Under the pieces are notes generated by a model. The model was not told where the DNA came from. It did not search any database and worked only from the letters and a program-made list of their open reading frames with translations. From the NCBI GenBank assembly GCA_027483535.1, contig JAIXUN010000002.1, positions 1,116,001 to 1,180,000 on the forward strand: a stretch of 64,000 nt of DNA, read 5' to 3'. This stretch comes from a bacterium (GTDB lineage Bacteria; Armatimonadota; Fimbriimonadia; Fimbriimonadales; Fimbriimonadaceae). Position numbers and translations under genes: made by a program. Position 1 is the first letter of the stretch; every line of letters starts with the position of its first letter. Shown piece after piece: positions 27,533 through 36,759 of this stretch.

Positions 27533-28851
27533 GATCGCTCCTCCGCAACGGTCGAATCCTCGACCCGTCCCAGAATCTCGACATCATTGGATCGGTGCTG
27601 ATTGAAGACGATCAGGTGATCGAAGTCGGCGAAAACGTCGATCAATCGCACCTGGACGAGGTTTACGATTGCACAGGACTTTGGATTTGTCCCGGACTGG
27701 TAGACCCGCACGTCCACCTGCGTGAGCCCGGCGACGAGCACAAAGAGACGATCATCACCGGAACTCAGGCCGCGGCGGCGGGTGGCTACACAACCATCTG
27801 TTGTATGCCCAACACCAACCCACCGCTCGACAACCCCGCGCTGGTCGATTTCATCCTCGACCGAGCGGCGAGTCCGGAAGCGGGCGGCGTGTTCGTGGCC
27901 CCGGTTGGCGCGCTCACCAAGGGCCTGGAAGGCACTGAACTGACCAACCTTTCCGCCATGAAGCGAGCGGGGATCGTTGCCGCGAGTGACGAAGGATTTC
28001 CCATCCAGAACTCCCTCATGATGTCTCGCGCGATGGAGATGTGCAAGCAGCTCGACATCCCGATCATGGCCCACTGCGACGACCTTGGTCTGAGCAAGGG
28101 TGGCACCATGAACGATGGCGCGATGAGTGCCATGCTCGGACTGAAAGGGATCCCGCGCACCGCTGAGGAAATCGCGACGATGCGAAACTGCATCCTGTCG
28201 CTGGATATCGGCTGTCCGACCCACATCATGCGGGTGAGCAGTTGGGGTGCGGTCGAGATGATTCGCTTGGTGAAGTCGCTCGGGGCGCCCGTTACGTGCG
28301 AAGTCACCCCGATGCACTTCGTCTTCACCGAAGACAACATCGGTGAGTTCGACACTCGGTTTAAGATCACGCCTCCTCTGCGAACGAAGATCGACATCGA
28401 GCTACTCGTCCAGGGACTTCAAGACGGCACGATCGACTGCATCGCGAGCGATCACTCTCCGCACGCATCTCACGAAGTGGACGTCCCGTTCGAGGATGCA
28501 CCGTTCGGAGCCGCAACGCTGGAGTGCACCCTTGGGGCTGCCCTCACCTATCTCACTCATCGAGGGGTTCTTTCACCTCTTGAGACAATTCGAAAAATGA
28601 GCACCAATCCGGCCATGATTCTTGGGCTGGATGCTGGGACTTTGCGCCCTGGGGAAACACCTGTGGCTCAAATAACCGTAGTAGACCCGGAGATCGAATG
28701 GACTTTCGACAGGCACAAAACGTTCAGCAAGAGCAAAAACACTCCGTTCCATCGAATGGAGTTCAAGGGCAAATGCATGCTTACTTTCTGCGGCAGCGAG
28801 GTTTATCGAGACGCCCTCTTCAACGAAGAGCGCTACAGCATTCTGGTGTAG
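27529..28851 (+). CDS. pyrC: Dihydroorotase
   Basis: This amidohydrolase closes carbamoylaspartate to dihydroorotate. It is the class I type (440 residues): the metal site is DPHVHLREPG (His-x-His), GGYTTICCMPNTNP follows, further His ligands are in MAHCDDLGLS and EVTPMHFV, and the catalytic Asp is in ASDHSPHA. The usual HCED box reads HCDD. The GTG start overlaps the pyrB stop as GTGA, so translation is coupled. It ends inside the N-terminal part of the next lipoprotein gene. Confidence 0.96.
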   Translation: MRSLLRNGRILDPSQNLDIIGSVLIEDDQVIEVGENVDQSHLDEVYDCTGLWICPGLVDPHVHLREPGDEHKETIITGTQAAAAGGYTTICCMPNTNPPLDNPALVDFILDRAASPEAGGVFVAPVGALTKGLEGTELTNLSAMKRAGIVAASDEGFPIQNSLMMSRAMEMCKQLDIPIMAHCDDLGLSKGGTMNDGAMSAMLGLKGIPRTAEEIATMRNCILSLDIGCPTHIMRVSSWGAVEMIRLVKSLGAPVTCEVTPMHFVFTEDNIGEFDTRFKITPPLRTKIDIELLVQGLQDGTIDCIASDHSPHASHEVDVPFEDAPFGAATLECTLGAALTYLTHRGVLSPLETIRKMSTNPAMILGLDAGTLRPGETPVAQITVVDPEIEWTFDRHKTFSKSKNTPFHRMEFKGKCMLTFCGSEVYRDALFNEERYSILV

Positions 28852-29525
28852 TCCTTCTTGCAGGATTGATGTTCGGGTGCGGCATTTACGCCGACCCGAA
28901 CGATATCAAGACTGCGATAGCCCCGGATCGAGTAGAGATCGCTAGGAATCTCCTGCAATCGACAAGCGAGATTCTTGATTACCAAGTCCAAAAGAAGAAG
29001 CTTTCGGACGAGCAGCGCCTCTCGCTCATTGCGGAAGAGGCAGAGCGGCTCCTTACGTTCGTGGATCAGGATCAAGTGATCCCGGCTGATAAATGGAAGT
29101 ACGCAGAACTGTTGCGTGCAACGGGTCGATTCGAGGCCGCGATTCCTGTCTACGAAGAAGCGGTGAAGAAGGCCCCCAATTGGGATCGTAGAGTCAACGA
29201 CTCGTTACGATTGGCTCAATGCTACGCCAAGGCGGGCAAGGTCAAAGAGGCGATCACACTCGCCCGGACCACGCTAAAAGCCCCTGATACAGACACCGCT
29301 CCCATCCTTCCGGCGACGTTGTACGAACTGGTCCCCTCTGCCGAAGGAAAGGGCATGGATAAAGAGCTTGGGAAACTTCTCGTCGACGCGATTGCCGCTC
29401 ACCGACGGACCAAGGTCGATATGAACACCGACGCCGGAAAGGGTTTTGTGGCGGCAGGTCGATTTCACATCAACCGAGCGCAGCAAAAGGCGATGGTTCT
29501 CCTCGGACAATCGATCCAACTGTAA
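28773..29525 (+). CDS. TPR-like lipoprotein downstream of pyrC
   Basis: From the ATG at 28773 (AAGGG upstream) the product is 250 residues. It has a long Arg-rich n-region, a hydrophobic core GVVLLAGLMFG and a lipobox Cys, so it should be lipid-anchored. The body is helical with tetratricopeptide-like segments (KYAELLRATGRFEAAIPVYEEAVKKAPNW and LAQCYAKAGKVKEAITLARTTLKAP). The start overlaps the last 79 bases of pyrC in another frame. The frame is open to 28698, but that would only add shadow sequence. Its function is unknown; scaffolding or envelope assembly is a guess. Confidence 0.75.
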   Translation: MHAYFLRQRGLSRRPLQRRALQHSGVVLLAGLMFGCGIYADPNDIKTAIAPDRVEIARNLLQSTSEILDYQVQKKKLSDEQRLSLIAEEAERLLTFVDQDQVIPADKWKYAELLRATGRFEAAIPVYEEAVKKAPNWDRRVNDSLRLAQCYAKAGKVKEAITLARTTLKAPDTDTAPILPATLYELVPSAEGKGMDKELGKLLVDAIAAHRRTKVDMNTDAGKGFVAAGRFHINRAQQKAMVLLGQSIQL

Positions 29526-29537
29526 AGAACGAGCCGA

Positions 29538-29568
29538 CGGTGAAGCGAGGCTTAGCCTCGCTTCACCG
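29538..29568. terminator. Strong hairpin between convergent genes
   Basis: A perfect 14-bp stem CGGTGAAGCGAGGC / GCCTCGCTTCACCG with a 3-base loop separates the convergent lipoprotein and GH31 genes. The GH31 stop codon lies in the loop. There is no strong T-run, but it is well placed as a two-way terminator. Confidence 0.65.
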
Positions 29569-31984
29569 AGAACGTCTTTTCGATCGGCGCGATCTTGACG
29601 GATTCCAAAACCCGATTCTCGCCGTCCACCTTTAGCGACTTCACATCCCCGTACAAAACAAACGTGAGGTCGAACTTGCCGAGCGTCTCATTGAGCCACT
29701 CCGAGGCAATCGCTACGTGCCCAGACACGGCTGCCACCGTAAGCTTCACCTTCGACTCTTGACCCTGTTTGTATCCAAAGCCAAGCCCGTCGTCAACGGT
29801 GTACACGTACTCTGACTGCACCGACTTTTCGTCCAAAAAGACGTGAAACTCGACCTGTTTCAGGTCGATATTGCCGTCTGTCGGAACCTCTGTCGCCATC
29901 GGGAGAACCGCTCCGGAACGGATGAAGATAGGCGTGCCTTGGCGCGATCGGAAGGCGGAGAGCTTCTGCTCGCTCACCCAGGTGCCTTGAGAGAGGTCAA
30001 ACCACGGTCGTCGTCCAGGGAGGCGCACAGCTCGTTTCATCTCGGCGGAGACAAACGGAGCTTGGAGGACGGACGGACCGATCAGGAACTGATCGTCGAG
30101 CGTCTCATTCGGCTTGCCGGGAAACTCGTACATCACGGGTCGTAGAATAGGATCTCCCGTCTCCTCGTGCTTGATGAATTCGTTGTACAGATACGGCAGC
30201 AGGGCGTATCGCAGGCGGATGTACTTCCGCAGGATCAGCATTACCGACTTGGGGAAGTAGAACGGCTCTTGGCGTCGACAATCCTTTTTGCTGTGGTTTC
30301 TACAGAACGGGAAGAGGAAGGCCAGCTTCATCCAGTCCAGCATCAGAGCGTCGGAAACATCGTTGCCGAACCCTCCGACATCCATGCCATTGAACGGCTG
30401 TCCACTGATGGAAAGCCCGAGAGCGCATGGAATCGAATTGGCGAGATAGAAGTAGTTGGATAGGTTGTCGCCCGCCCAAATGGCGGCGTACCGAGAAGAA
30501 CCAAAGAAGCCCGACCGGGAAAGGATGAACGGTCGTTCCTCGGGATTCGCCGCAAGGAATCCGTCGAAAGTCGCCATCTGCATCCCCAGCGCGTACTGGT
30601 TTCGATGAGCGAAATGAGGTTCGGTGCCTTCCTTGAAAAGCATGTGTTTGGGTTCGACCGGGCCCGTAGAAGGGTCGTTCATGTCCACCCAACATGCGCC
30701 GAATCCGCTGAGTCGGAAATCCTTTGCGTATTCCTTCCACCACTCGCGCACTCTGCCGAGCGTGAAGTCTGGGAATATGGTTTCGCCGGGCCAAACCAGA
30801 CCCACAAACGGGCGACCTTCGGGCGTGAGACAGAACGCATTCTTAGCGATGCCGTCGTCAAAAACCGCGTAGCCTGGATCTCGCTTCACGCCGGGGTCGA
30901 TGATCGGCACGATACGCCGACCCGATTGCGCCAGCTTCTGAGCGCAGGAGTGAACGCCGTTCGGGAACGCCCCAGGTTTGAGCGTGAAGATCCGGAAGTC
31001 GTCCATGTAGTCCAGGTCCATCCAAAGACCCGAACAGGGAATATCGTTCTCGGTGAAGAGTCTGTCGATCTCCAAAAGATCTGCCTCCCCACGGTAGCCC
31101 CATCGCGACTGCTGATAACCCAGCGACCAAAGCGGCGGCCTTGGAGTTTTGCCCACCAGTGACTGCATCTTTCGAGTCACGTCGGCAAGGGTGGGACCTT
31201 CAATGATCCAAAGATTCGGCTGACCGCCCTCGTTACCCATCAGAAGGAACGGATCGGTTCGTTGCCACTCCACAAACACTCGCGACTCATCAATGCCAGG
31301 GGTCTCAATGAAGGCGGGGTAGGGGTTGTGGAGAAGGAGTCCGAAGAACGATTCGCCCACCTTCACCGCAAGATAGGGCGCCGTGTAATAAGGAGGGTCG
31401 GTGGGGTGCTCTTCCCACTGGCCGAAGTGGAAGTCGCTCCAAACGTCGGTGTTATAAAACTTACTTCGTAGACCGCTGCGCTCCTGACTCTCGAAGTACT
31501 TCTCGCCCATGCCGAAGAACCGAGCGTCTTCCGGGACCTCGAAGGCGAACATCGAAGTCTGCTCGCAAACACCAAACCGACCGATCAGCGCGGAATCCAC
31601 GCCGGATAACGCGAGAGAAAAGTGACCTTCTTCGTGGAAGGAAAGAGGTCCATCGGCGGCGTTCGCTGGGGGAATCAGGTCAAGAAGGCATCCGTTCTCC
31701 AACCTGTCTTCATCAAAAATCTGAAGGTGGCTGATGCCGCCTTCGAAGTGTCGAAGACGCATCTGGAAGGCACGTTTTCCGCACTGAAGGGTTAGCTGGT
31801 CGGCTCTTTCAGCGAACGTCATGTTCGCTCGGTGCGGAAACTTGGTGAAGAACATTCCGTTCCATTGTGGCTTATTCGCAAATCGAACCTCTTGAGTGAA
31901 CTTCAGTGGAGAAAAGAAAAAGGACGTTCGGTCCAACCAAGGAAAACGGCGATTCGGTCCCGCGTTCTTGGGTAACGCCCCCAC
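29552..31984 (-). CDS. Glycoside hydrolase family 31 alpha-glucosidase-like enzyme
   Basis: GH31 enzymes cleave alpha-linked sugars with retention. The beta-sandwich N-terminal part has FFGMGEKYFESQERSG. The barrel has PPLWSLGYQQSRWGYR, CSGLWMDLDYMDDFRIFT, the nucleophile Asp near 434 in WVDMNDPS (most relatives have NEP) and the acid/base Asp near 506 in IWAGDN. The length is 810 residues with no signal peptide, so it acts inside the cell or its true N-terminus is shorter. The GTG at 31984 is the longest start; ATG 31855 (MFFTKF) is an alternative. It could process sugars taken up by systems such as the ABC transporter at 57.7-60.8 kb, but that link is inferred. Confidence 0.9.
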   Translation of the reverse strand: MGALPKNAGPNRRFPWLDRTSFFFSPLKFTQEVRFANKPQWNGMFFTKFPHRANMTFAERADQLTLQCGKRAFQMRLRHFEGGISHLQIFDEDRLENGCLLDLIPPANAADGPLSFHEEGHFSLALSGVDSALIGRFGVCEQTSMFAFEVPEDARFFGMGEKYFESQERSGLRSKFYNTDVWSDFHFGQWEEHPTDPPYYTAPYLAVKVGESFFGLLLHNPYPAFIETPGIDESRVFVEWQRTDPFLLMGNEGGQPNLWIIEGPTLADVTRKMQSLVGKTPRPPLWSLGYQQSRWGYRGEADLLEIDRLFTENDIPCSGLWMDLDYMDDFRIFTLKPGAFPNGVHSCAQKLAQSGRRIVPIIDPGVKRDPGYAVFDDGIAKNAFCLTPEGRPFVGLVWPGETIFPDFTLGRVREWWKEYAKDFRLSGFGACWVDMNDPSTGPVEPKHMLFKEGTEPHFAHRNQYALGMQMATFDGFLAANPEERPFILSRSGFFGSSRYAAIWAGDNLSNYFYLANSIPCALGLSISGQPFNGMDVGGFGNDVSDALMLDWMKLAFLFPFCRNHSKKDCRRQEPFYFPKSVMLILRKYIRLRYALLPYLYNEFIKHEETGDPILRPVMYEFPGKPNETLDDQFLIGPSVLQAPFVSAEMKRAVRLPGRRPWFDLSQGTWVSEQKLSAFRSRQGTPIFIRSGAVLPMATEVPTDGNIDLKQVEFHVFLDEKSVQSEYVYTVDDGLGFGYKQGQESKVKLTVAAVSGHVAIASEWLNETLGKFDLTFVLYGDVKSLKVDGENRVLESVKIAPIEKTFSVKRG

Positions 31985-32023
31985 TTCTTGGGTAAGAATG
32001 AGAGCAGTTCAGAGAGAAGGGAA

Positions 32024-33256
32024 ATGATTAGCCGCCTTTGCATCGCTCTTCTTCTTCTTTTTGGATGGTCAGCGCGTGGTTTTGCACAAAACAGCGCCGA
32101 CTCTCAGGCTGGGCTGGGTGATGCGAGCCGGCTAAGCGTCGCACCGATTCCTTTTGACCCTTGGCGAATGACCGAGCGGACTGAAGACTCGGAAGAGTTC
32201 CTCGCAAAGTTTCCATCGGCTTACCGATCCGGCGTGGCGATCAACGATACGGTCATCCTCCGGGTCATCCTTCCTCGGACGGTCGCCAGACCCGTGCCCG
32301 TCGTTCTGATCCTTCACTACTGGGGAGCGAAAGACCTGCTTGTCGAGCGTTCTCTTGCAGCCCAGTTAGTGGCAAAGGGGGTTGGCGCCGCGATTCTTAC
32401 GTTGCCCTATCACCTCGAGCGCACGCCAGCTGGACTTTCAAGCGGAGAACTCGCCATTCAGCCCGAACCCGCCAAGTTGATCGCCACGTCCGAGCAATCG
32501 GTCATGGATGTGCGCCGAGCGGTCGACTTTTTACAGGCTCGAAAAGAGATCGATCCGAACCGCATCGGTATCAGCGGCGTGAGCCTCGGTGCGATCGTGA
32601 GTTCGTTATCGTTTGCGGTGGAGAATCGAATCAAGAAGGGGGCCTTCTTGCTGGGTGGAACCGACCTGGCGGGCATATTGTGGAGATCCAGCCGAACCGT
32701 GCCTCAACGCGATGTCATGCGCCGAAGAGGGATCACCGAGGAAGCTTTGCGAGAGGCTCTGAAGCCAATCGAGCCGGAGACTTATCTCAACCCGATCAGT
32801 GACTCAAGACGGGCATTTGTTGTTTACGGGTTGTACGATCCGGTGGTGCCGCCGGGTAACTCGAAGCGGCTCATCGACCGTCTCAACGATCCGGCGGTTC
32901 TTGCGCTGGACACCGGCCACTACGGAGGCTTCTTGGTGCAAAGAAGACTCTTTCGGGAGGTTGCGAACTTCTTTGATTTAGAGTTGCGGGATCGCCGTTA
33001 CGAGCCCCCGAAGAAGCTGTTGGCTCCCACTACCCGCGTAGGACTTTCCGCCACCGGTCTAGATGGTGTGGAGGTGGTGCTCGGCATCGATATCATCAAG
33101 TTCGATAAAGAGGGAAGACACACGATTTCCTTCCTGCTTTCGCCCCGGTCGCCGAGCATTTTCTGGGGGGTGGAAGTGAGTAAAGGATTGTCTGTGGGAT
33201 TGCAGGCCACCCCGAGCCGGACCGCTCCGGGGTTGTTTTGGAGCACCGTTCTGTGA
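32024..33256 (+). CDS. Secreted alpha/beta-hydrolase (esterase-like)
   Basis: The ATG at 32024, preceded by GAAGGGAA, starts a signal peptide (MISRLCIALLLLFGWSARGFAQ). The mature protein is an alpha/beta hydrolase: nucleophile Ser in GISGVSLGA (GxSxG), Asp in YGLYDPVVPPG and His in LDTGHYGG. The oxyanion region is probably ILHYWGAKD. The fold resembles acetyl-xylan or dipeptidyl-peptidase-type esterases, but the substrate cannot be told. The length is 410 residues. It overlaps the GNAT gene by four bases (GTGA). Confidence 0.85.
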   Translation: MISRLCIALLLLFGWSARGFAQNSADSQAGLGDASRLSVAPIPFDPWRMTERTEDSEEFLAKFPSAYRSGVAINDTVILRVILPRTVARPVPVVLILHYWGAKDLLVERSLAAQLVAKGVGAAILTLPYHLERTPAGLSSGELAIQPEPAKLIATSEQSVMDVRRAVDFLQARKEIDPNRIGISGVSLGAIVSSLSFAVENRIKKGAFLLGGTDLAGILWRSSRTVPQRDVMRRRGITEEALREALKPIEPETYLNPISDSRRAFVVYGLYDPVVPPGNSKRLIDRLNDPAVLALDTGHYGGFLVQRRLFREVANFFDLELRDRRYEPPKKLLAPTTRVGLSATGLDGVEVVLGIDIIKFDKEGRHTISFLLSPRSPSIFWGVEVSKGLSVGLQATPSRTAPGLFWSTVL

Positions 33257-34014
33257 GTCTGGATCGGCTAGAAGCAGGCGTAACGAACATGATCGAGGCG
33301 TATCTCGAACTCGGTCTGCAAGCACGAGGTGCCAAGCGAACGGTCGGTGACGGATTGGTCATGTGCTGCTCGGAAGATAGGCACCCATCGAGCAATTTCT
33401 TCTTTGCTTGTAGAACCAACGGCAACGGGGTGCTTCGAGCCGAGGAGGCTGGCCGGCGGTCTGGGGTGGCTTCTGGATTTATTCTCCCCTCCGATGATTT
33501 TGCGGCCGATCTCGAAGTTTTTCAGCGGGCGGGTTTTGCCTCGACCAACGACCTCATGATCATGGCGGCCAATCGTCAGGATGTCCTGAACAAGTTGCCG
33601 TCGCCTGAAAGCGACACTTCACTCGAGACAGTGGAGGGACTCCGGTTTCGGCAAGAGTGGGTTCTTCACCTTGCCGGGCAGTTTTTCTCGGGAGCGGACC
33701 GAGGGTTTTTGGAAGGGCTCGCCCGAGTCACTGCGGCCGCGCCGAACGCAAAGCTCTACCGATTCGAGAAAGCCGGGCGAATCCTAGGAGGCGGAATGAC
33801 CTTCCCGACCCCCGGCAACCTGGGGCTATACAACATCGCGATCAACCTAAGAGATCGCGGCATGGGTCATGGCCAGCACCTTGTGCGAGCCTTGATCGGG
33901 ACCAACGGGAGCCCAAGCCTCACGCTTCAATGCAACCCCGGTTTGGTGGGGTGGTACGAGCAGATGGGTTTTGAGGTCCTTGGCGCGGTGCGAGTGCTTC
34001 GCTACGTGGGCTAG
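33253..34014 (+). CDS. GNAT-family N-acetyltransferase
   Basis: The 253-residue product has a C-terminal GNAT core with the acetyl-CoA loop NLRDRGMGHGQHLVRAL (R/QxxGxG/A type), then LQCNPGLVGWYEQMGFEVLGAV, a typical strand-helix end of the domain. The N-terminal half may be a second, degenerate GNAT domain (FILPSDDFAADLEVFQRAGF). The GTG at 33253 overlaps the hydrolase stop, implying coupling; a TTG at 33238 is the longer option. The substrate is unknown. Confidence 0.8.
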   Translation: MSLDRLEAGVTNMIEAYLELGLQARGAKRTVGDGLVMCCSEDRHPSSNFFFACRTNGNGVLRAEEAGRRSGVASGFILPSDDFAADLEVFQRAGFASTNDLMIMAANRQDVLNKLPSPESDTSLETVEGLRFRQEWVLHLAGQFFSGADRGFLEGLARVTAAAPNAKLYRFEKAGRILGGGMTFPTPGNLGLYNIAINLRDRGMGHGQHLVRALIGTNGSPSLTLQCNPGLVGWYEQMGFEVLGAVRVLRYVG

Positions 34015-34034
34015 CTCCTCGACCGCATAAAAGC

Positions 34035-35048
34035 TTAGTGCTGTCGAGAGAGCACGTAATCGCCAACCGCTTCCAGCATGTCTCGCGCAAGCGTCACCGG
34101 TAACGATCGCAACGAATCCTTTGCCGCTTCCGCGTGGTGAATCGCTCGGTTCATGCTTTGATCGAACGCGCCGCGAGTCTCCATCCAGTCGCAGATCATG
34201 CGAATCTCGTCATCGTTCACCGTGCCTCCAAACCGCCTTCGGGCAATTTGGGATTCGGCCGGGGAAAGCTTCTCTCGCAAGAAGATGAGTGGGAGGGTGG
34301 CTTGGCCCTCGCGGAAGTCTGTCGCGATGGGTTTGCCCGTCTTGGCTTTGTCGCCTCGGTAGTCCAGCAAGTCGTCGACGATTTGGAAAGCAAGGCCAAT
34401 GTGGTTGCCGTACTCGGAAAGCGCTTCCACCTGCTCCTTGGTTCCACCCGCCGCCATGGCGCCGATCTGGCAGCAGCACCGAATAAATCCGGCGGTCTTC
34501 TTTTGCAGAATGCCGAAGTGCGCGTCGGTGTCTAGATCGAAGTCGCCCCGAACCTCGAGTTCTTCGACTTCACCCTCCGCCATTTCCGCAACCGCGTTCG
34601 CTACGACTCTGATGACAGGAATGTCCTCGTCGTCGGCAAGGATAGACATCGCTCGGGCCAGAAGGACGTCACCAGAAAGGATGCTCGCCGTGTTGCCAAA
34701 CTCTACCGATGCTGTGGGTCGACCCCGGCGCGTTGCCGCGTTGTCGATGACGTCGTCATGGATGAGTGTCGCCATGTGGATCATCTCCATGCACGCGCCC
34801 AACTTTCGCAAGCGATCGACATCCACGTCGTCGCGGATGGTCTTCGCCGAAAGCGAGACAAATGCCGGGCGAAGCCGCTTGCCACCCGCGGTGAGGGTGT
34901 GCTGAATCACGCGATCCACGGTTTCAGAGCGGCTCGAAGAGGCGTCTCGAATGACCGATTCGATTTCGTTGACCTCATCAGAGACTCGCGACAGCAGTTC
35001 GGCTCGGGCGCGGGGATCGGCTAGTAGATTCAGTGTTTCCGGTGTCAT
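34035..35048 (-). CDS. Trans-polyprenyl diphosphate synthase
   Basis: This enzyme extends isoprenoid chains, here probably the menaquinone side chain since menG/ubiE is the coupled upstream gene. The first Asp-rich motif LIHDDVID and the second FQIVDDLLDYRGD are intact, as are GGKRLRPAF and ATDFREGQATLPLI. The ATG at 35048 overlaps the ubiE stop as ATGA and gives 337 residues. The upstream extension to 35201 is antisense to nothing but merely reads through ubiE in another frame. Product chain length cannot be read from the sequence with confidence. Confidence 0.92.
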   Translation of the reverse strand: MTPETLNLLADPRARAELLSRVSDEVNEIESVIRDASSSRSETVDRVIQHTLTAGGKRLRPAFVSLSAKTIRDDVDVDRLRKLGACMEMIHMATLIHDDVIDNAATRRGRPTASVEFGNTASILSGDVLLARAMSILADDEDIPVIRVVANAVAEMAEGEVEELEVRGDFDLDTDAHFGILQKKTAGFIRCCCQIGAMAAGGTKEQVEALSEYGNHIGLAFQIVDDLLDYRGDKAKTGKPIATDFREGQATLPLIFLREKLSPAESQIARRRFGGTVNDDEIRMICDWMETRGAFDQSMNRAIHHAEAAKDSLRSLPVTLARDMLEAVGDYVLSRQH

Positions 35049-35815
35049 GGCTTTGTGCCCCAGTGGATGCAGATGTTTCCGAACATCAAGTCCCTGAAGG
35101 TGCAGTCGGTAAATCCTGCCTTTTTCATCGAAGCGATGAGGTCCTCGCGAGAGGCAAATCGCTCGGTGCTTTCTGGCAAGTAGGTGTACGCCGTCGGACA
35201 CCCGAATAACTTTCCGAGAAGGGGTGAAAAAGTATTAAAGAAGAATTTGGAGATCGCCCGTGTCATTGGATTTCGGGGCTTGGCCATATCGATCGAGGCA
35301 AATCTGCCCCCGGGCCTAAGCACACGGAAGATTTCTGCGTGGGCCACGTCGATGTCGGGAACGTTTCGCAGACCCCAACCCACCGTCGCCGCATCGAACT
35401 TGCTCGATTGTAGGGGCAGAGAAAGCGCATCTCCAAGGTTGATGCCGGGAATTCGTTTGGCATCGGCTTGTTCCAACATTGGAAGGCAGAAATCGACGCC
35501 TACTACCGTCCCGCTGGATCCGACCGTCCTTCGAATCTCGGTCATAAAGTCGCCCGACCCGCAGCAGATGTCTGCCACCGTCCCTCCGCTGGAAAGGCGC
35601 AAACCGGTGACGGCAATGCCGCGCCACCTTCGGTGAAGATTCAGGCTGAGTAGACCGTTGAGGCGATCGTAGGTAGGAGCAATTTCGGCGAACATAGACT
35701 GTACCGAAGCTCTTTTTTGAGCGCCGGAAGTCTCCCATATAGCGACCGTCGAACCATCCTGCGCAACTGCGGCGGCAGGTAGAGTTTCTTTATGATCGGT
35801 GCTTGCGGGTGCCAT
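35045..35815 (-). CDS. menG: Demethylmenaquinone methyltransferase
   Basis: MenG (UbiE family) adds the final methyl group in menaquinone synthesis. The SAM motif is ADICCGSGDF, and the family blocks FAEIAPTYDRLNGLLSLNLHRRWR, VGWGLRNVPD, VLRPGGRFASIDMAKP and LPESTERF are clear. At 256 residues it has a roughly 25-residue N-terminal extension beyond the usual start. It is coupled to the polyprenyl synthase gene. With mqnC at 43.4 kb it points to futalosine-type menaquinone rather than ubiquinone. Confidence 0.93.
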   Translation of the reverse strand: MAPASTDHKETLPAAAVAQDGSTVAIWETSGAQKRASVQSMFAEIAPTYDRLNGLLSLNLHRRWRGIAVTGLRLSSGGTVADICCGSGDFMTEIRRTVGSSGTVVGVDFCLPMLEQADAKRIPGINLGDALSLPLQSSKFDAATVGWGLRNVPDIDVAHAEIFRVLRPGGRFASIDMAKPRNPMTRAISKFFFNTFSPLLGKLFGCPTAYTYLPESTERFASREDLIASMKKAGFTDCTFRDLMFGNICIHWGTKP

Positions 35816-35968
35816 CTCCCTGTCTCGGTTATACCGTGCTACGTTCTCGAAATGACAGAAATTTCAAAATTCATTGAAATCTCGCAAGGCGCGGTTTGAT
35901 CCTGCACGATCGTTGCGCAAACACCGATATTCGGTATGGGGAGAGCATCATGAGGGATTACTGGGCAA

Positions 35969-36751
35969 ATGAAGGGCCAATATCACGCATACATTTTCGA
36001 TCTGGACGGAACTCTCTACCGTGGAGAGGATCCGATTCCGGGCGCGTCGGATTACGTTCGAAAGATCGTGAATCGCGGAGCGCGAGTCTTTTACGCCACC
36101 AATAACTCCAGTAAGACCCGTGAGCAGGTTGCGCAGAAGCTGAAAGGAATGGGTTTCCCCGCCGAAACCAACGATGTTCTCAGTTCTGGTTACACCACGG
36201 CTCGGCACCTTTCTAAGAAGGGGCAGGCAAGCGTGTTTGTGGTGGGCGAACCGGGGCTGGTTCAAACCCTGCGCGAACACGGACTGAAAGTGGTGAATGC
36301 GGACGACGCGGGTCGAGTTTCGCCCACCGCCCTCTCTGCGGAATACCTCGTGGTCGGACTTTGCAAAACCGCCCTGTCTTACGATCTGTTGGACGCGGCG
36401 ATGCAAGTTGGCCTGAAAGGAGCCGAGTTCCTTGCCACCAATGCCGATATGACCTTTCCTCTGGAAGCCGGGAAGCTATCGCCCGGTGCGGGGTCGATTG
36501 TGGAACTCTTGAAGGCGTGCATCGGTCGAGAGCCCATTGTGGTGGGCAAGCCGAACCCGCGTATGATTTTGGACGCGCTCTGGGAGCACAAGATCAGCGC
36601 GCAGAACACGCTCGTGGTCGGTGATCGAATGGATACGGACGTTGTCGCGGGCAAAAAAGCGGGTTGCGACACTGCGTTGGTGCTGAGCGGCGTCACCCCA
36701 AAGCCCCCCGCCGACGTAATTAGTTTTGGTTCGGTGGTGGAACTGCCATAA
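35969..36751 (+). CDS. HAD-superfamily phosphatase, NagD-like (IIA)
   Basis: The 260-residue protein has all HAD motifs: FDLDGTLYRGEDPIPGA (nucleophile Asp), YATNNSSKTREQ, the Lys in VVGKPNP and GDRMDTDVVAGKKAG. The C2-type cap and length place it with NagD/PGP-like phosphatases of subfamily IIA, acting on small phosphate esters such as nucleotides or phosphoglycolate. It is followed nine bases later by a second HAD gene, so the two are probably cotranscribed. Confidence 0.9.
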   Translation: MKGQYHAYIFDLDGTLYRGEDPIPGASDYVRKIVNRGARVFYATNNSSKTREQVAQKLKGMGFPAETNDVLSSGYTTARHLSKKGQASVFVVGEPGLVQTLREHGLKVVNADDAGRVSPTALSAEYLVVGLCKTALSYDLLDAAMQVGLKGAEFLATNADMTFPLEAGKLSPGAGSIVELLKACIGREPIVVGKPNPRMILDALWEHKISAQNTLVVGDRMDTDVVAGKKAGCDTALVLSGVTPKPPADVISFGSVVELP

Positions 36752-36759
36752 TCAGCGCC

